From positions 1 to 19,615 of the forward strand of contig JAISYA010000251.1 in the NCBI GenBank assembly GCA_031270205.1: 19,615 nucleotides of DNA. Reading direction: 5' to 3'. A program made the translations under genes and the position numbers. Under the pieces are notes generated by a model. That model did no database searches, had not been told where the DNA came from, and was given only the letters and a program-made list of their open reading frames with translations. Numbering within the stretch: the stretch's first letter is position 1; each line of letters starts with the position of its first letter. Shown here one piece after another: positions 7,113 through 13,578 of this stretch. The stretch comes from Treponema sp. (GTDB lineage Bacteria; Spirochaetota; Spirochaetia; Treponematales; Breznakiellaceae).

Positions 7113-9877
7113 TTAGACGCAAGCCGTTCAGCAATGGCATCGTATTCAAGATTGTCCAACTGTTCCCGCAGCCAGACGATCAGTTCCCCGCCGGATTCAT
7201 ACTCGTTTTTCTCAAGTCCGCGCAACGTTTCTTCCATGGCGTTTATCCGGTAATGTTTGCAGGCTTCCAGCAGTTCCGCAAGCAGGGCCTTGTCAGGCTC
7301 CGCCAGGCGGGGCCTGGCTTCCGCAGGCCCTGAAATTTCTTCCAACAGATACCGTATGTTTTGAAGCAGGGTTTCGGCCCTTTCAAGAAAGCGGCCGTTG
7401 TTGGCTTCGATAAACCGCAGATCCCCGTTCCGGGCCGCGTGTTCAAGGCCTTCGGCCAGCTTCGCCGTCTCGCCGGCACAGACGCCGTAAGCGGAACCTT
7501 TCAGGCCGTGGACCGTAATAATATAGTCCCTGATTCGCTCCCCTTCCAGGGGGGCTTTTGTAAGCTCCCGCACTTTTTCCAGCAGCGCCGGGGTGTGGAT
7601 ACCGTAGGAACGAAGCACCTCCAGATAGGATTCTTCACCGTAACGCTCTTTTCCCGCCGCGAGGTCAATGCCATCCACTAAAATACCCGGCGGCAGCAGG
7701 GAGGATTTTTTTTCTTCGTCTTCCGTCCTCTCTTGCTGCATTTTCTTGTGCGCCGGAATCCAGATATCCATTATGTCATTGAGTCTGGTTATTTCAATGG
7801 GCTTGCTGAGGTAATCGTTAAAACCGTTTTCCAGAAACATTTCTTTCATTCCCGCGATGGCGTTGGCGGTAAGGGCAACCACGGGCATATCCCGAAAACG
7901 ATCTTCCTTGAGGGAACGTATTGCCGCGGCGGCCGCGATTCCGTCCATGTCCGGCATCATGTGATCCATAAAGACGATGTCGTACTCGTTTTTTTGTACC
8001 AGCTCAAAGGCTTCCCGCCCACCGGTGCAGATGTCCACTTTTACTTTGAACATGGCCAGCAATCCCTGGGCTACGGTTAAATTGGTCCGGATGTCGTCTA
8101 CCACGAGGACCCGCGCTTCCGGGGCGATAAAGCGGCCCCGCCGTTTTCGGCGTTCCACCGATGTCTGACGGTTGAGGATATTGGCTATCGTTACGGCGTA
8201 GGCGGGCATGAATATGGCGGGCATATTCCAGCTTGAGGAAGTTTCCCCGGGATTTGCCAGCAATACCAGGGTAGTTGAAAGGGACAGGTTTTCTTTCATT
8301 TCCATGGCTGTCTTGGCAATATCGGCGCTCACAAAGGCAAAGGGATAGATTTCCCCGGTATCTTTGCTGTTGCCGCCCGGCATCTTGCCGGACGCCTGGG
8401 CCTCAAACTCGTGAAAAAATTCCGCTTCCGTGGCGCAGATTTTTACCGGCGTTCCAAGGTTTTGGAGGGTGAGGGCTATGGACTCGGCGTACAGCGGCCG
8501 TCTCTCAAAACAGAGCACTTTTTTTTCGGCGGAATCCTCCACCGACGCCAGGTTCGGACCGTTGAGGATACCTTGGGGGACGGCGGCGGTGAAAACCGAT
8601 CCTTCGTTGTATTTGCTGTGGAGGCTTATGTCTCCGCCCATGGCCCGGCAGAGACTCTTCGTAATGGCAAGCCCCAGCCCCGTGCCTTCAATTCCCGAAT
8701 TCTTCCGCATATCCAGCCGCGTAAAACGGGTAAAAATACTCGGCATGTCCTTTTCACTTATGCCGATGCCGCTGTCGGCGACCGCAAAGACCATAAGGAC
8801 ATTTTCCGCCGCCCGGCTTGGACCTGTAACGAGGCCTGATTTCCGGACGCTGAGGCGGATAAATCCCTCGTTGGTGTACTTCACCGCGTTGGAGAGCAGG
8901 TTGATGAGAATCTGCCGAATCCGCACCTCGTCACCTAACAGGTTGTTGGGAATGGCGGGATCCACATCGGCGAGGAAGATGATGGGCTTTTCCGCCACCC
9001 GCAGGCGGAACATGCTGATCACATCGTTCAGGAGGGATGCCAGCGAATAGGCAACCGGCATTATCTCCAGGGTTCCCGCCTCAATTTTGGAAATGTCCAG
9101 AATATCGTTGATGATGGTGAGAAGACTCATCCCCGCCTGTTTAATGCCCTCGACATATTCCTGGGCCCTGGGCAGGGAGTCGGCCTGTAGCGCCAGTTCA
9201 CTCATGCCTATCACGGCGTTCATCGGGGTACGGATTTCGTGGCTTGTCTGGGCAAGAAAAACCGATTTGGCCCTGTTGGCCTGCTCGGCCTGTTCTTTTG
9301 CCTGTATGATTTCGGTAAAATCCTGAAATTGCAGGAGGGTGCCTTCGGAAATCCCCTTGTCATTCAGCATGGGGGCGACATATATCCGGTAATTGCGGGG
9401 ATTGCCCTTTCTGCCCACATCTATCAAGCGGTCAACTATCTGGGCCTTTCTGTCTGTTATCGCCCGGTCAAGGGAACAGACAATCTCTTTTATTGAGGCA
9501 CAGTCCACATACTCAAGAAAAATTTCATGCAGACTCCGGTCGCTGACAAGGCCTATATTGTCTATGCCGGCAAGATCCAAAAAAAAATCGGAACAGTACA
9601 CCAGCCGCAGATACTGATCCAAGAGCAGAATAATGTTCTTTGTGTTTTTTAACAGCAGGGTGAAAAAGTTTTTTTGTTTGGCGTTTTTGAGCATGAGGGA
9701 ATCGTAGAGATGATCCCTGGCGCGGCTGTAGCTTTCAAGGCGATCCACGGCGTCTTGTGCCACTGAGATCTTGCGTTTGAGGGCGTGGTTTTCCGCCGAC
9801 AGTCGTTTGTTTTCTTCTTCCAGACGGATTACATTTTCTTTCGCGTGCGCGACGCCGTTTTGCGTGTTCTGTTCCAT
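7103..9877 (-). CDS. Soluble hybrid histidine kinase: coiled coil-PAS-HisKA-HATPase-pseudoREC-REC-HPt
   Basis: The 924-residue protein has no membrane helix, so it should act in the cytosol. In order it shows a charged coiled coil (about 12-60), a PAS-like domain (about 72-192), a HisKA with phospho-acceptor His213 in TSHEIRTPMNA, and an ATPase domain with N-box Asn330, DSGIGIS (368-374) and GTGLGLA (398-404). A receiver-like segment without acidic pocket or acceptor Asp follows (about 452-572). A complete receiver comes next (Asp594/Asp595, acceptor Asp638, Thr670, Lys692), then an HPt domain with His790 in TVHGLKGSAYG. A helical tail (about 862-921) is shared with the other kinase of the operon. 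The layout implies a His-Asp-His relay whose HPt can phosphorylate free receivers. It is last in the operon, 13 nt after the FIST gene, which may supply its signal. The ribosome-binding site is weak (AGGA, about 12 nt from ATG). Confidence 0.93.
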   Translation of the reverse strand: MEQNTQNGVAHAKENVIRLEEENKRLSAENHALKRKISVAQDAVDRLESYSRARDHLYDSLMLKNAKQKNFFTLLLKNTKNIILLLDQYLRLVYCSDFFLDLAGIDNIGLVSDRSLHEIFLEYVDCASIKEIVCSLDRAITDRKAQIVDRLIDVGRKGNPRNYRIYVAPMLNDKGISEGTLLQFQDFTEIIQAKEQAEQANRAKSVFLAQTSHEIRTPMNAVIGMSELALQADSLPRAQEYVEGIKQAGMSLLTIINDILDISKIEAGTLEIMPVAYSLASLLNDVISMFRLRVAEKPIIFLADVDPAIPNNLLGDEVRIRQILINLLSNAVKYTNEGFIRLSVRKSGLVTGPSRAAENVLMVFAVADSGIGISEKDMPSIFTRFTRLDMRKNSGIEGTGLGLAITKSLCRAMGGDISLHSKYNEGSVFTAAVPQGILNGPNLASVEDSAEKKVLCFERRPLYAESIALTLQNLGTPVKICATEAEFFHEFEAQASGKMPGGNSKDTGEIYPFAFVSADIAKTAMEMKENLSLSTTLVLLANPGETSSSWNMPAIFMPAYAVTIANILNRQTSVERRKRRGRFIAPEARVLVVDDIRTNLTVAQGLLAMFKVKVDICTGGREAFELVQKNEYDIVFMDHMMPDMDGIAAAAAIRSLKEDRFRDMPVVALTANAIAGMKEMFLENGFNDYLSKPIEITRLNDIMDIWIPAHKKMQQERTEDEEKKSSLLPPGILVDGIDLAAGKERYGEESYLEVLRSYGIHTPALLEKVRELTKAPLEGERIRDYIITVHGLKGSAYGVCAGETAKLAEGLEHAARNGDLRFIEANNGRFLERAETLLQNIRYLLEEISGPAEARPRLAEPDKALLAELLEACKHYRINAMEETLRGLEKNEYESGGELIVWLREQLDNLEYDAIAERLASNVV

Positions 9878-9890
9878 TCGCGGCGTTTTC

Positions 9891-11054
9891 CTAAAGCTGA
9901 CAGGCTATAAGGGCAAAAACAGAAAACTGATTCACCCTCTCCCCGGATTTTGTATATTGGGGACAGACTTCTCCCGCGGAATGGAAAAACAGGTAAGGAA
10001 CGGGAAAGCCGCCCATCTCTTTTTGAACCAGTTCAATTTCCGCCGTTGGTTTTCCCCCCAGCACTACGCTGCGCAAAAAGCACGAGCATACGAAAAAGCC
10101 CGCGCCGCCGCCGTTTTTTTTGATGGTCTGCAGCAGGGTATTTGTACTCTCAAGCACATAATCGGCGGTAACGGCGCCTATGTTCACTATTCCTCCAATC
10201 TTCACCTTTTTAGCGCATATCAGCGCCCCCCGGGGATTGGTATCATGAATAATGACCACCTGCGGCTCGGTCCCGTCACCGTAATCAATAACCAGGGGGA
10301 ACGCAAGAGAGACGCTGTGCCCGTCTTTTTCAACAAGGCCCAGCTCTTTCACAAAGGAAATCGCGGGCTTGTTATTTATACCGGTGATTTGGTTGCCCTC
10401 CGCGCCGGTAATGATCGCGTCCTGGGTAAACACGGATTTTAGCGGAAATCCAAAGGAAAAAAACCGGGGCTTGAGCGGGCCTTTGAGCAGCAGCAGCGCC
10501 ATCCTGTTGTCGTATGCCGCGCCCTGGTAAAACGTTTGGGGATTCCTGTGGTTCTGGTGGATGTCCAGAGCGCTGGTACCGAAGGCCGGTATTCCCCCGC
10601 AGGCGCGGTCCAGGGCGGCGACCATATCGTCGCCGCTCAGACTGAAAATAGTCGGCAGCACCGTAAAAACAAGGTCCGGCGGCGCGTCAAGGGAAGCGGC
10701 GGTTTTTTGGTAGAGGTCCCCAATGCGGCCTTCCGCGTTTTCCGCGGTCAGGGGCCCGGAAAGGCCCGCGGCAAATTCCGTGTCATCGCTGGTCAGCACC
10801 GTTACGGTCAGCATGATTTCGCCTGACGCGCCGGCCAGAGCAAAATACTGGGAAGTACAGCCCAGCGTTTCAAAGGGCAGGCTTTCGCTTACTTTTTTCG
10901 CAATGCCGGATTTGATAAATTCACTGTGACAAAAAAGCAGGGCCGCCGAGTGTGCGAGCCGCTTTTCCGCAAGGTTCAGTTGTTCCAGAATTTCTCCGGC
11001 CGCTTTTACAGGATCATCCGCTTCCTGTGTATGCGCTGTCAAAAATTTAATCAT
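9891..11054 (-). CDS. Standalone FIST-domain sensory protein (FIST_N plus FIST_C)
   Basis: The 387-residue protein consists of a FIST_N-like region (about 40-225) and a FIST_C-like region (about 235-375), with no membrane segment or attached output domain. Supporting features are LGCTSQYFALAG, LSGDDMVAALDRACGGIPAFGTSA, YDNRMALLLL and the C-terminal CSCFLRSVVLG stretch followed by PVPYLFFHSAGEVCP. FIST domains are thought to bind small ligands, possibly amino acids, and are found near or fused to kinases, receivers and cyclic-di-GMP proteins (established family knowledge). The gene lies between a lone receiver (14 nt upstream) and a soluble hybrid kinase (13 nt downstream) that has only a PAS domain as input. 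The FIST protein is therefore a good candidate ligand sensor for that kinase. The ligand is unknown. Confidence 0.88.
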   Translation of the reverse strand: MIKFLTAHTQEADDPVKAAGEILEQLNLAEKRLAHSAALLFCHSEFIKSGIAKKVSESLPFETLGCTSQYFALAGASGEIMLTVTVLTSDDTEFAAGLSGPLTAENAEGRIGDLYQKTAASLDAPPDLVFTVLPTIFSLSGDDMVAALDRACGGIPAFGTSALDIHQNHRNPQTFYQGAAYDNRMALLLLKGPLKPRFFSFGFPLKSVFTQDAIITGAEGNQITGINNKPAISFVKELGLVEKDGHSVSLAFPLVIDYGDGTEPQVVIIHDTNPRGALICAKKVKIGGIVNIGAVTADYVLESTNTLLQTIKKNGGGAGFFVCSCFLRSVVLGGKPTAEIELVQKEMGGFPVPYLFFHSAGEVCPQYTKSGERVNQFSVFALIACQL

Positions 11055-11068
11055 GACAAGCGCCCCCG

Positions 11069-11461
11069 TTAAGGCTGCCCCCTGGCCGCGTCTCCGGAAT
11101 CCCGCATATTCAATTCAATACGTTTTAACAGCATTTCTTTTTCCAGCGGTTTCGTAATAAAATCGGCCGCGCCGGATTCAAAGGCTTTTGCTTTGGTTGC
11201 CTCGTCCTGATTGCCGCTGATAAAAATCACGGGAGTATGGCCGAACCAGGCTTCCTTTTTAAATCCGGCCATAGTCTCAAAACCGTCCATTTCGGGCATC
11301 TCGACATCCAGCAGAATCAAATCGGGTTTTTCCTGGGCGCCTATTTTCAGCGCCATTGCGCCGGATTTGGCCGGGAAAAACTCGTATTGCCCTTCCAAAA
11401 GGACGCAAATTTGCCTGAGAAAGCTGACGTTGTCATCCACCACCAATAATTTTTTCATCAT
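11069..11461 (-). CDS. Single-domain response regulator (CheY-like receiver)
   Basis: The 130-residue protein is a receiver domain and nothing else. It has the acidic pair Asp9/Asp10, acceptor Asp52 in LLDVEMPEMDG, Ser82 in the switch position usually held by Thr or Ser, and Lys104 in ITKP. With no output domain it should work by protein contact or as a phosphate shuttle to or from the HPt domains of the two hybrid kinases (inferred). Its first ATG overlaps the TGA of the preceding HD-GYP gene in an ATGA arrangement, and a second ATG follows at once; AGGAAA lies just upstream. This points to translational coupling. It resembles the receiver halves of the two HD-GYP proteins and may derive from the same duplication. 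Confidence 0.93.
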   Translation of the reverse strand: MMKKLLVVDDNVSFLRQICVLLEGQYEFFPAKSGAMALKIGAQEKPDLILLDVEMPEMDGFETMAGFKKEAWFGHTPVIFISGNQDEATKAKAFESGAADFITKPLEKEMLLKRIELNMRDSGDAARGQP

Positions 11462-12507
11462 TGATTTTCCTGTTTGTTTTTTTCCTGCGAAGCGGGCTGG
11501 TATTGCCCGGCTAATTCATCCTTGATATTTTCAAAGGCATCCACGACACGGGGATCAAACTGGGTGCCGCTGCCTCCGGTAATGATACTGTAGGCCTCGG
11601 AGTGGCTCATGCCTTTGCGGTAAATACGGTTGTCCATAAGGGCGTCGTAGACATCCGCCACGGCCATGATGCGGCCGCAGAGGGGAATACTGTCGCCCTT
11701 GAGACCGTTGGGATAACCCTTGCCGTCGTAGCGCTCGTGATGGGAAGCGGCGACAAGGGCCGCGTAACGCAGATAATGCTGGGTCGGAATCCGCCGGTAC
11801 ATCCGTTCCATAATTTCCCCGCCGATAGCGGCGTGGCGTTTCATAATCGCGAATTCCTCATCATCCAGCCTGCCCGCTTTCAGAAGAACCGTGTCGCTGA
11901 TGGCGATTTTGCCAATGTCGTGTAACGGGGAAGCCCGTATGATGAGCCGCAGTTCCGGCAGGGTGAGTTCCCCGGCGAACAGGCCGTTTTTCATAAGGTC
12001 CTGTCCCAGGCGTTCCACCAGTCTGGATGTTCGTATAACGTGGCCTCCGGTATTTTCGTCCCTGCATTCTATGAGTTCGGCGAATGAGATGGCGATACTA
12101 TCGGAGAGCGCCGTAACGGTTTCCTCGGTTTTTGCCTGGTAGGAATTCAGGCGCAGATGCAGTTCTATGCGATGGAGGAGTATGCTCTTTTCTACCGGCT
12201 TGGTGATAAAATCCCTGGCCCCCATTTCCAGGGCCTTGACTTCTACGGCGGCGTCGGAGCTGGCGGTGAGGAATATCACCGGAATCCGGTCGAGACAGGG
12301 ATTCTGCTTCAGGCGGGAAATGACATCAAAGCCGTCCAGATCGGGCATTTCCACATCCAGCAGGATCAGGTCCGGCTTTTCCTTCATGCAGATTTGCAGG
12401 GCCAAAAGGCCGGATTTTGCCAGTGACACCTCGTACTCGCCGCCAAGATGGGCGGAGATTTGTTTGAGGACTGAAAGGTTATCGTCAACTACCAGGATTT
12501 GTTTCAT
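11458..12507 (-). CDS. Response regulator with HD-GYP domain, canonical copy (probable c-di-GMP phosphodiesterase)
   Basis: From the start chosen here the protein is 349 residues. The receiver (1-120) has Asp8/Asp9, acceptor Asp51, Thr81 and Lys103. A short helical linker leads to an HD-GYP domain with GGHVIRT (His156), HDIGK (His196, Asp197), RHAAIGG (His225), SHHERYDGKGYPNGLKG (His256, His257) and RIMAVADVYDAL (Asp285). All expected HD metal ligands are present. Residue 152, four before His156, is Asn rather than the Glu that supplies a third metal in some members. HD-GYP enzymes hydrolyse c-di-GMP; phosphorylation of Asp51 should control this. The frame is open further upstream to an ATG at 12567, but ATG 12505-12507 matches the start of the upstream paralogue and avoids a long overlap; it still overlaps that gene's end by 23 nt. 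Confidence 0.93.
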   Translation of the reverse strand: MKQILVVDDNLSVLKQISAHLGGEYEVSLAKSGLLALQICMKEKPDLILLDVEMPDLDGFDVISRLKQNPCLDRIPVIFLTASSDAAVEVKALEMGARDFITKPVEKSILLHRIELHLRLNSYQAKTEETVTALSDSIAISFAELIECRDENTGGHVIRTSRLVERLGQDLMKNGLFAGELTLPELRLIIRASPLHDIGKIAISDTVLLKAGRLDDEEFAIMKRHAAIGGEIMERMYRRIPTQHYLRYAALVAASHHERYDGKGYPNGLKGDSIPLCGRIMAVADVYDALMDNRIYRKGMSHSEAYSIITGGSGTQFDPRVVDAFENIKDELAGQYQPASQEKNKQENQ

Positions 12508-13561
12508 GGTATAAATTCCATCCCGCATCATCCACCGAAAAATGCGAATTCGCGCCCAGCAGGGCAAACTTGTCCTGAATGCGGTTAAAAGTGTCTACAA
12601 TCCGGGGATCAAATTCCGTACCCCGGCCTTCGGAAACAACCCGGCACGCGGCCTCATGGCTGAGGCGTTTGCGGTAAACCCGGTCGGTAACACAGGCGTC
12701 ATACACATTGGCAACCGACATGATCCGGCAGCAGAGCGGAATCTCCTCGCCTTTAAGCCCCCGCGGATAACCCGCGCCGTCGTAGCGTTCATGGTGCCCT
12801 TCGGCAATCATCATCGCCATTTTCAGATACAGCTGATCGGGAGTACGGTTATAGATAAGCCCCATCATTCTGCCGCCGATAAGGGTATGTTTTTGGACCT
12901 TTTTGTATTCTTCGTCGGTTAAAGGCCCCCGCTTAAGAAGCAGCAAATCGCTCACCCCTATCTTTCCGATGTCATGAAAAGGGGCTGCCCGTTTGATCAT
13001 GTCAACATCCGCGGCCTTGAGTTCTTCCCTGAAACATCCCCCCTCAAGCAGTTCCGCGGTGAGGCATTCCGCGTAACTTCCGGTCCGCATAACGTGCCCG
13101 CCGATATTGTAATCCTTACATTCCACGAGTTCCGCGAAGGAGACGCCGATATTGTCCTCCAGTTCTTTTACCATGTGTTCAAGATGGAGCTGATAGGAGG
13201 AAAATTCAAGGTGAAGCCTGATCCGGTGCCGCAGAATATCGGTGTTGGCGGGCTTGGTGATAAAGTCCATGGCCCCGGATTCAAGGCATTTGACTTCCGT
13301 GGCGTCGTCGTGGCTGCCGGTAAGGAAAATCACCGGAATATGGCTCAGTTTAGGATCGTTTTTCAGGCGGCCTATGGTTTCAAAGCCGTCCATGCCGGGC
13401 ATCTCCACATCCAGAAGGATGAGGTCCGGGTTTTCATCGGCACAAATTTGCAGGGCCAGCTCGCCGGATTTTGCCAGCGACACCTCGTATTCCTCGGCAA
13501 GCTGGGCGCTGATCTGCTTGAGAGCCACCAGGTTATCATCAACAATCAGTATTGATTTCAT
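12485..13561 (-). CDS. Response regulator with HD-GYP domain, variant copy with Asn at a metal-ligand position
   Basis: This 358-residue protein aligns without gaps to the next gene product over about 330 residues, including Asp8/Asp9, Asp51, Thr81 and Lys103 of the receiver. In the HD-GYP domain GGHVMRT (His156), HDIGK (196-200), KHTLIGG (His225) and HHERYDGAGYPRGLKG (His256, His257) are kept. The motif normally reading ADVYDAL is ANVYDAC: Asn285 replaces the Asp expected to bind metal. Activity may be lost or reduced, leaving a c-di-GMP-binding or partner-regulating role (inference). The GYP surface itself is intact. The C terminus has about 20 extra residues (after 337) unlike the paralogue. 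A strong GGGAGG lies just before the ATG. The gene starts 17 nt after the membrane kinase gene and overlaps the second HD-GYP gene by 23 nt. Confidence 0.93.
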   Translation of the reverse strand: MKSILIVDDNLVALKQISAQLAEEYEVSLAKSGELALQICADENPDLILLDVEMPGMDGFETIGRLKNDPKLSHIPVIFLTGSHDDATEVKCLESGAMDFITKPANTDILRHRIRLHLEFSSYQLHLEHMVKELEDNIGVSFAELVECKDYNIGGHVMRTGSYAECLTAELLEGGCFREELKAADVDMIKRAAPFHDIGKIGVSDLLLLKRGPLTDEEYKKVQKHTLIGGRMMGLIYNRTPDQLYLKMAMMIAEGHHERYDGAGYPRGLKGEEIPLCCRIMSVANVYDACVTDRVYRKRLSHEAACRVVSEGRGTEFDPRIVDTFNRIQDKFALLGANSHFSVDDAGWNLYHETNPGS

Positions 13562-13578
13562 ATACCTCCCAATAGTAT

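Noticed and set aside
12508..12567. Upstream start of the canonical HD-GYP protein
   Set aside because: The added 20 residues have no counterpart in the collinear paralogue, whose receiver starts at the equivalent of ATG 12505-12507.
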